Translations under genes and position numbers: made by a program
The notes under the pieces: model-generated
What the model was told of the DNA's origin: nothing
Databases searched by the model: none
Seen by the model: the letters and a program-made list of their open reading frames with translations, nothing else
Part shown: positions 1 through 5,186 of the stretch, piece after piece
Layout of the letters: every line of letters begins with the position of its first letter
Numbering within the stretch: the first letter of the stretch is position 1
Source of the DNA: C7867-001 sp035533615
GTDB taxonomy: Bacteria > Patescibacteriota > Minisyncoccia > Phycocordibacterales > Phycocordibacteraceae
Length of the DNA stretch: 10,578 nt
Assembly (NCBI GenBank): GCA_035533615.1
Contig: DATLTM010000034.1
Coordinates: 1-10,578 of the forward strand
Reading direction: 5' to 3'

Positions 1-86
1 GGTGCCCAGGAGAGGACTCGAACCTCCAATCCCTTGCGGGAGCTACCACCTCAAGGTAGTGCGTCTACCAATTTCGCCACCTGGGC
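1..86 (-). tRNA. tRNA-Leu (anticodon GAG)
   Basis: Read on the minus strand, this folds as a class II tRNA. The acceptor stem is GCCCAGG/CCTGGGC, there is a D-arm and a long variable arm (CTCCC GCAA GGGAT), and the T-arm carries GGTTCGAGTCC. The anticodon stem CTACC/GGTAG closes the loop TTGAGGT, giving GAG, which decodes CTC and CTT. Discriminator A is followed by CC at the window edge, so the CCA end may be encoded here, unlike the other tRNAs in this window. The 5' end lies 15 bases after the rplS stop codon, so it is probably co-transcribed with rplS and released by RNase P. Confidence 0.95.
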
Positions 87-101
87 AGGTCGGACCCTAT
101 A

Positions 102-599
102 CTACACTACTACTTTCTCTTCTTCTGCGACTGGCGAAACAGCCTCGCTTACTTCGCTCGCCTCCGGAGTCGCTTCCGCGAGCGCAATCGTCTCGTCGCT
201 CTTCTGGTGCAGCATGCGCGCATTACGCAACTGGCGACGCACGGCCTTGGCCGCCTTCTCGCGAATGAAGTACAGTTTCGCTCGACGGACGCGAGAGCGT
301 TTGACGATCTCAATCGAATCAATAACTGGAGAATAAAGCGGGAAGGTCTTCTCGACGCCGACACCCGAGAGCGTCGCACGAACCGTGAACATCCCGCCCG
401 CCTCGGCACCGTGCTTGGTCGAGAGGACGAGACCTTCAAAAACCTGCTTGCGTGCATTCTTGACTGTTTTCTCTTTCTTGTCGGTACCGCGGTCTTTTTT
501 AAGCTCGACGATGTTTTGTACGACGCGCACGGTATCGCCCGCCCGAAGTCCGAGCTTCGCGCGTCCTTCCGCATTAATAGGGGTTATGACCTTACGCAT
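102..599 (-). CDS. rplS: 50S ribosomal protein L19 (bL19) with acidic C-terminal tail
   Basis: This protein of the large ribosomal subunit lies at the 30S-50S interface. Seen: the family core AGDTVRV (20-26), VFEGLVL (53-59), a block FTVRATLSGVGVEKTF (71-86), SPVIDSIE (90-97) and VRRAKLYFIRE (104-114). At 165 residues it is longer than the roughly 115 residues usual in the family. The extra length is a Lys/Asp-rich insertion at about 34-51, between the first two strands, and a low-complexity Ala/Glu/Val tail from about 133 to the end. The N-terminal helix seen in the E. coli protein is short. The start is the ATG at 597-599. An extended -10 (TGATAGGAT, 609-617) lies 9 bases upstream and no Shine-Dalgarno is visible, so the mRNA is probably almost leaderless. 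The upstream rluA-type gene ends inside this promoter. tRNA-Leu(GAG) follows after 15 bases. Confidence 0.96.
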   Translation of the reverse strand: MRKVITPINAEGRAKLGLRAGDTVRVVQNIVELKKDRGTDKKEKTVKNARKQVFEGLVLSTKHGAEAGGMFTVRATLSGVGVEKTFPLYSPVIDSIEIVKRSRVRRAKLYFIREKAAKAVRRQLRNARMLHQKSDETIALAEATPEASEVSEAVSPVAEEEKVVV

Positions 600-608
600 G
601 TGCCGCGC

Positions 609-617
609 ATCCTATCA
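609..617 (-). promoter_or_regulatory. Extended -10 promoter element of rplS
   Basis: On the minus strand this reads TGA-TAGGAT, an extended -10 whose hexamer ends 9 bases before the rplS ATG. Its TGn element is the TGA stop codon (615-617) of the upstream pseudouridine synthase gene. The predicted transcription start falls 2-3 bases before the start codon. This is inference from motif and spacing only. Confidence 0.5.
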
Positions 618-1313
618 CGCGTTATGGTGTGGAGCAACTTTATCCTCTGCACCGGGAAAGCAGGCGAGCGCAGCAGCGAGATCGTCCGGCACAGGCGCTG
701 TAACTGTGACGCGACCGCCGCTCGGGAGCGGAAAATCGAGTCGATACGCGTGAAGCCCGAGACGCATGATACCAAGCTCGGTTGGGCGATTTGGAGCATA
801 GAGCGGATCACCAACAATCGGATGATGAATAGCCTTGAGATGCACCCGGATTTGATGCGTTCTGCCGGTCTCCGGACGCACTACGAGAAGCGAGTGACCT
901 TCCGTTTCTCCTATTACCTCATAGCGGGTAAGCGCCGCTCGCAGCCGCCCTTTTGCTTTTGGCTGGGCGCTCCGGAGGCGGAAATCACTTCGTGAACGCC
1001 CGATATCGAAGTCGATAACACCACGTTTCTCTTTCAACGTTCCATAGACGAATGCGAGATAAGTCTTCTGTACGTTCCTGTCATGAAATGCTTTGCGCAG
1101 GAACGCATGCGCCACTGTATTCTTCGCAAAGACGAGTACACCGGAAGTATCGCGATCGAGCCGATGCACGTACCCGGCGCCTTCTGGATATTTTTTCTTA
1201 AACCATCCTTCGGCCGTTTCTTCATGGGTACGCCCGTCAGAATGCGTGATAAGCCCCGCTGGTTTTGCGACTGCAACGATATCTGTATCTTCGTAAAGAA
1301 TGGGGAGTCTCAT
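615..1313 (-). CDS. RluA-family 23S rRNA/tRNA pseudouridine synthase
   Basis: The enzyme isomerises specific uridines to pseudouridine in structured RNA. Seen in its 232 residues: an N-terminal segment ILYEDTDIVAVAKPAGL typical of the family, the catalytic motif HRLDRDTSGVLVFAK from 50 with D53 as the expected catalytic aspartate, KTYLAFVYG, and the C-terminal GRTHQIRVHL and HPIVGDPLY motifs. There is no N-terminal S4 domain, so it is closer to the short RluA/RluE-like forms than to RluD; its target (23S rRNA or tRNA) cannot be read from sequence. The ATG overlaps the stop of uppS by 4 bases (ATGA), pointing to translational coupling within a uppS-rluA operon. The stop codon lies within the rplS promoter. 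The C-terminus (EDKVAPHHNA) is not conserved. Family assignment is secure; the precise subfamily is not. Confidence 0.93.
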   Translation of the reverse strand: MRLPILYEDTDIVAVAKPAGLITHSDGRTHEETAEGWFKKKYPEGAGYVHRLDRDTSGVLVFAKNTVAHAFLRKAFHDRNVQKTYLAFVYGTLKEKRGVIDFDIGRSRSDFRLRSAQPKAKGRLRAALTRYEVIGETEGHSLLVVRPETGRTHQIRVHLKAIHHPIVGDPLYAPNRPTELGIMRLGLHAYRLDFPLPSGGRVTVTAPVPDDLAAALACFPGAEDKVAPHHNA

Positions 1314-1996
1314 TTTCCACGCCGACGTTCGCGCTGCGCGAATTCCGCAAGAATAGAATCAAATTCCCCCTTTGTGAACGCGGGCCACTTTGTGTCGGTA
1401 AAGAAAAGCTCGCTATAAACCGACTGCCACGGGAGAAAGCCCGATAGACGCATTTGCCCACCCGTGCGAATGATGAGGTCAGGATCGGGCATAGGGTGCG
1501 ACCAAAGTCGCTGCGAAAAAGAATCTTCAGTAACGATGGCTTCCTCCGCGAGAAGCGCATTTACAGCCGCAACAATCTCCGCGCGGCCGCCATAGGACAT
1601 CGCGAGATGGAGTGTGGTGTCATATGTGACTGCGGTTACCGTTTCCATATTCTCCATCAGCACCCGAAGATCCTCCCCGAAACGCGCCCGATCACCGATA
1701 AAACGAATGCGCACGCGTTCTTCGATCATTTTCTTTGTTTCATTTTCAAGCACAGAACGGAATAATTTCATCAGGTGGCCAACCTCTTCTTTTGAACGCT
1801 GCCAATTCTCCGTGGAAAATGCATAGGCGACCACGTGTGAAATACCAGCTTCGCGCGCCCATTGTACAACCTCTTGGAGTTTTTTATACCCTTCGGTATG
1901 GCCCTCAAGCACCGACAGCCCGCGTTCCTTCGCCCAGCGGCGATTTCCATCCATAATGATGCCGGCGCACACAGGCGCCGAAGAAGCTTCGTTCAT
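1310..1996 (-). CDS. uppS: Undecaprenyl-diphosphate synthase (cis-prenyltransferase, UppS)
   Basis: It condenses farnesyl diphosphate with isopentenyl diphosphates to make the C55 lipid carrier for peptidoglycan and other envelope polymers; the family acts at the inner face of the membrane. Seen in 228 residues: IIMDGNRRWAKERG (13-26) with the Mg-binding catalytic D16, GHTEGYKK (32-39), AYAFSTENWQRSKEEV (58-72), LAMSYGGRAEI (131-141) and the substrate-binding block RTGGQMRLSGFLPWQ (177-191). The last differs from the textbook RTSGExRLSNF but keeps the key Arg residues. I chose the ATG at 1994-1996 because a longer in-frame start would run into tRNA-Val. An extended -10 lies 13 bases upstream. 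The stop overlaps the next gene. The BcrC-type phosphatase that completes carrier activation lies just upstream on the same strand beyond two tRNAs. Confidence 0.95.
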   Translation of the reverse strand: MNEASSAPVCAGIIMDGNRRWAKERGLSVLEGHTEGYKKLQEVVQWAREAGISHVVAYAFSTENWQRSKEEVGHLMKLFRSVLENETKKMIEERVRIRFIGDRARFGEDLRVLMENMETVTAVTYDTTLHLAMSYGGRAEIVAAVNALLAEEAIVTEDSFSQRLWSHPMPDPDLIIRTGGQMRLSGFLPWQSVYSELFFTDTKWPAFTKGEFDSILAEFAQRERRRGK

Positions 1997-2009
1997 ATAT
2001 GTATCAACC

Positions 2010-2018
2010 TGTATACCA
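2010..2018 (-). promoter_or_regulatory. Extended -10 element upstream of uppS
   Basis: The minus strand reads TGG-TATACA, a good extended -10 whose hexamer ends 13 bases before the chosen uppS ATG. It lies between the 3' end of tRNA-Val and uppS, so uppS need not depend on the tRNA transcript. The predicted 5' leader is about 6 bases. This rests on the motif only. Confidence 0.4.
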
Positions 2019-2035
2019 CGCCTTTCGGTTTCAAG

Positions 2036-2108
2036 TGCGCGGTGCAGGACTCGAACCTGCGACATCTTCGGTGTAAACGAAGCGCTCTACCAGCTGAGCT
2101 AACCGCGC
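2036..2108 (-). tRNA. tRNA-Val (anticodon TAC)
   Basis: The minus strand folds as a 73-base class I tRNA: acceptor GCGCGGT/ACCGCGC, D-arm AGCTCAGCTGGTAGAGC, anticodon stem CTTCG/CGAAG around TTTACAC (anticodon TAC), and T-arm with GGTTCGAGTCC. The discriminator is A and CCA is not encoded. It lies 21 bases after tRNA-Leu(CAG) and 39 bases before the uppS start. Confidence 0.97.
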
Positions 2109-2129
2109 ATCATCCTCTCATCGCACCGG

Positions 2130-2211
2130 TGGGCATGGGGAGATTCGAACTCCCACGTCTTGCAACATACGCTTCTGAGACGTACGCGTATACCAGTTCC
2201 GCCACATGCCC
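2130..2211 (-). tRNA. tRNA-Leu (anticodon CAG)
   Basis: The minus strand folds as an 82-base class II tRNA: acceptor GGGCATG/CATGCCC, a long variable arm, and T-arm with AGTTCGAATCT. The anticodon stem TACGT/GCGTA closes CTCAGAA, giving CAG, which decodes CTG. The discriminator is A followed by CCG, so CCA is not encoded. Its 5' end is separated by one base from the stop codon of the upstream phosphatase gene, so the two must share a transcript or overlap in their control. Confidence 0.95.
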
Positions 2212-2212
2212 T

Positions 2213-2695
2213 TTATACCTCCTTCTCAAAATCATCGGAGTTCCCTTTCCTCCCTCCGACGAGAAGATAGTACACCACTCCGACAATCAGAACTATGATG
2301 ATACTTCCGGCGATATCCGTTACATGATGGATACCGCTGTATACTCGTGCCCAACCGATGAGAAGTGCAAGCACCCAGAGAGCAACACTCAATTTCTTGT
2401 TGTAGAACCAGAGAACCATTGCAACGGCTCCCGTGAGAAGCATGTGATCCGAAGGGAACCCGTTGTCAGGGGCATGAGCAATGAGCGGGATGAAATGGCC
2501 GACAACGAAGGGTCGCGGATCATAGTACAAGGCTCCGACGATTCTTGAAATGACATACGCAAGAGGCGCGATAATGAGACCGCAGATGAGCATGCTCTTT
2601 TGAATCTTTCTCGACTGAAGAAAAAAGAAGATTGCTCCAATCAGCAGAATGATGCCATACAGGTACTGCGCAATAAAAATAATGACTGTGTCCAT
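2213..2695 (-). CDS. PAP2-superfamily undecaprenyl-diphosphate phosphatase, BcrC-like
   Basis: This predicted multi-pass membrane phosphatase converts undecaprenyl diphosphate to the monophosphate used as carrier lipid. Numbering from the ATG at 2693-2695 (160 residues), the PAP2 motifs are DPRPF (59-63), GFPSDH (79-84) and ARVYSGIHHVTD (116-127). H84, R117, H123 and D127 match the expected catalytic positions. The first motif reads YYDPRPFVVGH rather than the classical K-x6-RP, like the YFEPRPFVAH I recall from B. subtilis BcrC, which favours that subgroup over other PAP2 lipid phosphatases. Hydrophobic helices occur at about 4-26, 35-55, 85-100, 104-117 and 129-146. A GTG at 2732-2734 and an ATG at 2708-2710 are alternative in-frame starts; I prefer 2695 because the first helix begins there. 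No Shine-Dalgarno is visible. It ends one base before tRNA-Leu(CAG), with uppS further downstream. Confidence 0.9.
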   Translation of the reverse strand: MDTVIIFIAQYLYGIILLIGAIFFFLQSRKIQKSMLICGLIIAPLAYVISRIVGALYYDPRPFVVGHFIPLIAHAPDNGFPSDHMLLTGAVAMVLWFYNKKLSVALWVLALLIGWARVYSGIHHVTDIAGSIIIVLIVGVVYYLLVGGRKGNSDDFEKEV

Positions 2696-2801
2696 GGATG
2701 TATGCAGCATCAATACTATGGGTGCTTTGACCACTATATACTACATGATTCCAGGCTTGGCATTGCTTATCATTGTAATGTGTTCCAAGAAACATGGGGG
2801 G

Positions 2802-2810
2802 TGCTATACT
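2802..2810 (+). promoter_or_regulatory. Extended -10 promoter for the membrane sensor/kinase/regulator genes
   Basis: The sequence TGC-TATACT is a near-consensus extended -10 in the 115-base gap between the divergent phosphatase gene and the plus-strand signalling genes. Transcription would start near 2817, giving a leader of about 33 bases before the ATG at 2850. No good -35 is seen at the expected distance, which extended -10 promoters tolerate. It is the longest leader predicted in this window. Confidence 0.5.
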
Positions 2811-2849
2811 ATGTGGGTCAATATTTATTAACATCTTACCTTAATTCGT

Positions 2850-3200
2850 ATGATGGATGCGTATCAAGCGAGCGCCCCCATGGCCATGGGAATGGCGCCT
2901 ATGCCCGTGACCCCAATCGATATCGGGGTCTATGTTGTTGCAATCTGTATCGGTCTTGTCGCCATCATTCTCGTCATTCGTCTCAATCGAAAGTTGGGCG
3001 GAAAGATAAATTCAGCTCTCTGGTTCTTTTCGTTCGGCGTGTTTATTAACATGTTCGCAATGCTATGGACGGCATTTTTGGGCCACACCTATACGCTTGG
3101 GACGATGACCTTTGACGTGCACAACGTCTTCATGGCCCTGGGCATGATCTTCTTTATTCTTTCGGCGTATCGGTTCTCTCTGCTTGTGCCGCGCGAATAA
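2850..3200 (+). CDS. Small three-helix membrane protein with Met-rich N-terminus; candidate sensor subunit
   Basis: I do not recognise a named family. Seen in 116 residues: an N-terminal stretch of about 22 residues rich in Met, Ala and Pro (PMAMGMAPMP at 10-19), then three hydrophobic helices at about 25-44, 55-77 and 89-109, separated by a basic loop (RLNRKLGGK) and a short loop containing GHTYTLGTMTFDVH. The C-terminus RFSLLVPRE is basic and probably cytoplasmic, which would put the Met-rich N-terminus outside. It precedes a soluble histidine kinase by 9 bases and a response regulator follows, so I infer that it supplies the membrane input for that kinase. Met-rich segments can bind copper(I) or other soft metals, but nothing here proves that. 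The start could be either of the first two ATGs (2850 or 2853); no Shine-Dalgarno is seen. Confidence 0.75.
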   Translation: MMDAYQASAPMAMGMAPMPVTPIDIGVYVVAICIGLVAIILVIRLNRKLGGKINSALWFFSFGVFINMFAMLWTAFLGHTYTLGTMTFDVHNVFMALGMIFFILSAYRFSLLVPRE

Positions 3201-3209
3201 TGACAGCGC

Positions 3210-4331
3210 ATGGGAACCGACGCCCCCAATAAAACAATTCGGGTCGATTTCGCAGCACTCCTGATTGCGCATGTGGTCGACCTCCTGGGCCCGAGCGAGG
3301 TACAGAAGATTGTTGGCGCGAAACTCGGTCGCGGTTTTCTTGGCTTTGGGTCGGACAAGGCGGCGCTTGCTCTTACCGAAGAGGGAGAAGAGGAACTACA
3401 GAACAAAATTGCGGAACTTATCGCGCTTATTATGAATGCCTTCGGTACCAATCTTGCTGACGCGAATCTGGAAGATATTTATACGAAACTTGAGAAAAAG
3501 TATTCTCCTATGCTTGCAAACAGCAGTATCCTGCCGCTCATACCGGATAAGTTTCTTGAGAAATATCGTTTGCACTACCTTTCAAAAGAAGAGCTTGAAG
3601 CGCGCGTAATCGAGCAATCAAGAGAAGTACAGCAACTCAAGGAGCTCGACAAACGCAAGTCTGAATTCCTCTCGGTCGTGACACATCAGTTGCGCACGCC
3701 GCTCACGGGAATTAAATGGGCTCTCACCATGCTTCAGCAGAGCCAATCGGGACCGCTTTCGGAAGTGCAGAAAAAGTTGATTCTCTCCTGCGAAGAAGGA
3801 AACGAACGAATGCTCTCTATCGTGAACAAAATGCTGCACGCGGATCGAATCAACTCGGGAACATTCGAATTGGCACCGGTATCGACAGACCTGGTAGCTC
3901 TTATTTCGAGCGTTATCGAAGAAGCGCGACTCGCGGCGGCCGAGCGGTCGGTCGGTATCACCTTCACTCACGATGCGCACATTCCAGCGCTGATGCTTGA
4001 TCCAGAAATGATGCGTTTTGCGTTCCAGAATCTGCTTGATAATGCCATCAAATATAGCCCCCCTCGCCGCGCCGTTCTTGTGCGAGCCGAAGTGCATGGC
4101 ACGCAGGTGGTCTGTTCCGTTGCCGATCACGGCATTGGCATTCCTTCCGAACAACAATCCTATATTTTTTCGCGCTTTTTTCGCGCAAAAAACGCAATTT
4201 CTACGGAGCCGAATGGAAACGGACTTGGGTTATTTATCGTAAAGAGTATACTGGAGAAGCATGGGGGAAGAGTCTGGTTTACGAGTGAAGAAAATAAAGG
4301 AACAACATTTTATTGTGCTATTACTTTATAG
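3210..4331 (+). CDS. Soluble sensor histidine kinase (HisKA + HATPase_c)
   Basis: A two-component kinase that autophosphorylates on histidine and passes phosphate to a response regulator. Seen in 373 residues: an N-terminal region (about 1-120) of unknown fold with no membrane helix, a coiled-coil-like linker at about 123-150 (SKEELEARVIEQSREVQQLK), and the HisKA H-box SEFLSVVTHQLRTPL (151-165) with H159 as the phospho-acceptor. The ATPase domain has the N-box FQNLLDNAIKYSP (272-284, N274 and N278), the G1 box DHGIGI (307-312), the F-box FSRFFRA (320-326) and the G2 box GNGLGLFIVKSILEKHGG (336-353). All catalytic boxes are intact. It starts 9 bases after the three-helix membrane protein and ends 3 bases before the response regulator, so the three genes form one operon. 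The signal is unknown; the kinase may sense inside the cell or through its membrane neighbour. Confidence 0.93.
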   Translation: MGTDAPNKTIRVDFAALLIAHVVDLLGPSEVQKIVGAKLGRGFLGFGSDKAALALTEEGEEELQNKIAELIALIMNAFGTNLADANLEDIYTKLEKKYSPMLANSSILPLIPDKFLEKYRLHYLSKEELEARVIEQSREVQQLKELDKRKSEFLSVVTHQLRTPLTGIKWALTMLQQSQSGPLSEVQKKLILSCEEGNERMLSIVNKMLHADRINSGTFELAPVSTDLVALISSVIEEARLAAAERSVGITFTHDAHIPALMLDPEMMRFAFQNLLDNAIKYSPPRRAVLVRAEVHGTQVVCSVADHGIGIPSEQQSYIFSRFFRAKNAISTEPNGNGLGLFIVKSILEKHGGRVWFTSEENKGTTFYCAITL

Positions 4332-4334
4332 CTA

Positions 4335-4766
4335 ATGACATGCATTATGGAGACGCAGACTGCCGCGAGCAAAAAAAATGATCCCGTTCCAGCCCTCAAA
4401 AAGAAGATCTTGTGGGTCGAGGATGATTCTTTTCTTACTGATATAATCGCGCAGAAATTATTGGGGGAGAATTGGAACCTTTTATATGCTAACGAAGGAA
4501 CCCGAGCGCTTGCCATGGCGCATAAAGAACAGCCCGATGTCATCATACTCGACATTCTTCTACCGGGCATGGACGGTTTGGAAGTACTCGAGAAATTGAA
4601 AGCCGACGAGACGACAAGACACATTCCTGTGATTATGTTTTCCAACTTTGACGATAAAGAAAAAGTGGAAAAAAGTAAGACACTCGGCGCAGAGGGCTTC
4701 TTTGTAAAGGCAATGGTTACTTTGGAAACTATTGTTGCTGAGATACAGAAGGTCGTCTCCCGATAA
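4335..4766 (+). CDS. Single-domain response regulator (REC only)
   Basis: A CheY-like receiver domain without an output domain. Seen in 143 residues: a disordered basic N-terminus of about 22 residues, the strand KILWVEDDS with acidic pocket E29/D30, the phospho-acceptor D73 in VIILDILLPGMDG (69-81), S103 in VIMFSNF at the conserved Thr/Ser position, and K125 in FFVKA. Ala replaces the usual Pro after that Lys. With no DNA-binding domain it should act by protein contact; a pilus or motility target is conceivable given the pilMNO operon on the other strand nearby, but this is only inference. The first ATG (4335) is 3 bases after the kinase stop and a second in-frame ATG lies at 4347; both are possible starts. 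It is probably co-transcribed with the kinase. Confidence 0.93.
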   Translation: MTCIMETQTAASKKNDPVPALKKKILWVEDDSFLTDIIAQKLLGENWNLLYANEGTRALAMAHKEQPDVIILDILLPGMDGLEVLEKLKADETTRHIPVIMFSNFDDKEKVEKSKTLGAEGFFVKAMVTLETIVAEIQKVVSR

Positions 4767-4874
4767 GGGAGTGCCGGGGGTGGTACCCTATGCTGGTTGA
4801 ATTGCGACGAAGCCCTTTTAAAAAGCATGGGAATACAACTTAAGATTAGACTGTCTGTGGACTAGAGGAGTCTG

Positions 4875-4994
4875 ATGCATGACGAGAAGCTCTCTGCCGG
4901 TATCATTACACTACCAGTGATAGAAAAAGGAGGCAGGTCAAAACTGGTTTCTATAAAGCTATCAATTCTCAAAGAGTATTTAAGGAGATTCTAG
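4875..4994 (+). CDS. Possible small protein, 39 residues, function unknown
   Basis: I do not recognise it. The frame runs ATG to TAG and encodes a mixed, protein-like sequence beginning MHDEKLSAGIITLPV and ending ILKEYLRRF. It is basic in the C-terminal half, with an amphipathic helix possible at about 24-39. AGAGGAG lies 4 bases before the ATG, one of the few clear Shine-Dalgarno sequences in the window. The ribosome binding site and start codon fall inside the 4845-4876 hairpin, which would allow structure-based control of translation. Against it: the length is within chance expectation for a random frame, and the frame may be a gene fragment next to a T-arm remnant. A second ATG at 4879 in another frame gives only 13 codons. 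Confidence 0.25.
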   Translation: MHDEKLSAGIITLPVIEKGGRSKLVSIKLSILKEYLRRF

Positions 4995-5000
4995 CCAGCA

Positions 5001-5021
5001 TTGGTTCGATTCCCATCGGGG
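5001..5021 (+). repeat. T-arm-like inverted copy of the tRNA-Arg(TCT) 3' end
   Basis: TTGGTTCGATTCC at 5001-5013 is an exact inverted match to 5096-5108, the T-arm of tRNA-Arg(TCT) on the other strand. After four differing bases both copies continue with GGGGG at identical spacing. No partner acceptor strand, D-arm or anticodon arm is found upstream, so this is not an intact tRNA. It may be a tRNA remnant, an old integration site or half of a large hairpin. Confidence 0.5.
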
Positions 5022-5084
5022 GTCATCCTTGATTGGTTCCAAAAAAGCCCGCGTATAAGCCTCTCGGTCGGTCTCACTAGCGTG

Positions 5085-5156
5085 TGCCCCCAGCTGGAAT
5101 CGAACCAACATCAACGGCTTAGAAGTCCGCTACTTTATCCATTAAGCTATGGGGGC
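5085..5156 (-). tRNA. tRNA-Arg (anticodon TCT)
   Basis: The minus strand folds as a 72-base class I tRNA: acceptor GCCCCCA/TGGGGGC, D-arm GCTTAATGGATAAAGT, anticodon loop CTTCTAA (anticodon TCT, decoding AGA and possibly AGG), and T-arm GTTGG TTCGATT CCAGC. The anticodon stem GCGGA/GCCGT has an A-G mismatch at the loop-closing pair (31-39). The discriminator is A and CCA is not encoded. It lies 30 bases after the last gene of the pilus operon and may be transcribed from it. Confidence 0.93.
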
Positions 5157-5186
5157 AATACCCACTTCTCTACCCTAGCACAAGCA

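Larger units (their letters stand above)
4767..5084. other. Gene-poor interval of about 320 bases with hairpins and SD-like motifs
   Basis: No recognised protein or RNA family fills this gap between the response regulator and tRNA-Arg(TCT). Seen on the plus strand: an 8-bp hairpin at 4845-4876 (ATTAGACT pairing AGTCTGAT with one G-T pair); the complementary pairs ATAGAAA (4920-4926)/TTTCTAT (4948-4954) and ACCAGT (4913-4918)/ACTGGT (4943-4948), which interleave and so are either alternative or knotted; three Shine-Dalgarno-like runs (AGAGGAG 4864-4870, AAAGGAGG 4926-4933, TAAGGAG 4981-4987); a 39-codon frame; and a T-arm-like stretch at 5001-5021. These suggest a small RNA, a small-protein gene or the decayed remains of a mobile element. 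Confidence 0.5.

Noticed and set aside
207..995. Plus-strand frame of 262 codons
   Set aside because: It is antisense to rplS and the rluA-type gene, both strongly supported.
1862..2548. Long plus-strand frame of 228 codons
   Set aside because: It is antisense to uppS, two tRNA genes and the PAP2 phosphatase, all of which have clear motifs; the translation includes typical tRNA-antisense peptide.
4767..5030. tmRNA (ssrA) suggested by the T-arm-like 5001-5013 and GGGGGTGG near 4778
   Set aside because: The two ends do not pair as an acceptor stem (GGGGGTG against GGGGGTC), the conserved TTCGACG D-loop segment is absent, and no Ala-rich tag frame is found.
4767..5030. tRNA interrupted by a group I intron
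   Set aside because: There is an AATTGCG resembling a group I P element at 4800-4806, but no matching Q, R or S elements, no D-arm or anticodon exon, and no acceptor 5' strand.
5030..5084. Rho-independent terminator after tRNA-Arg(TCT)
   Set aside because: On the minus strand there is a T-run (from aaaaaa at 5041-5046) after GGCTTATACGCGGGC, but no convincing GC-rich stem forms directly before it.
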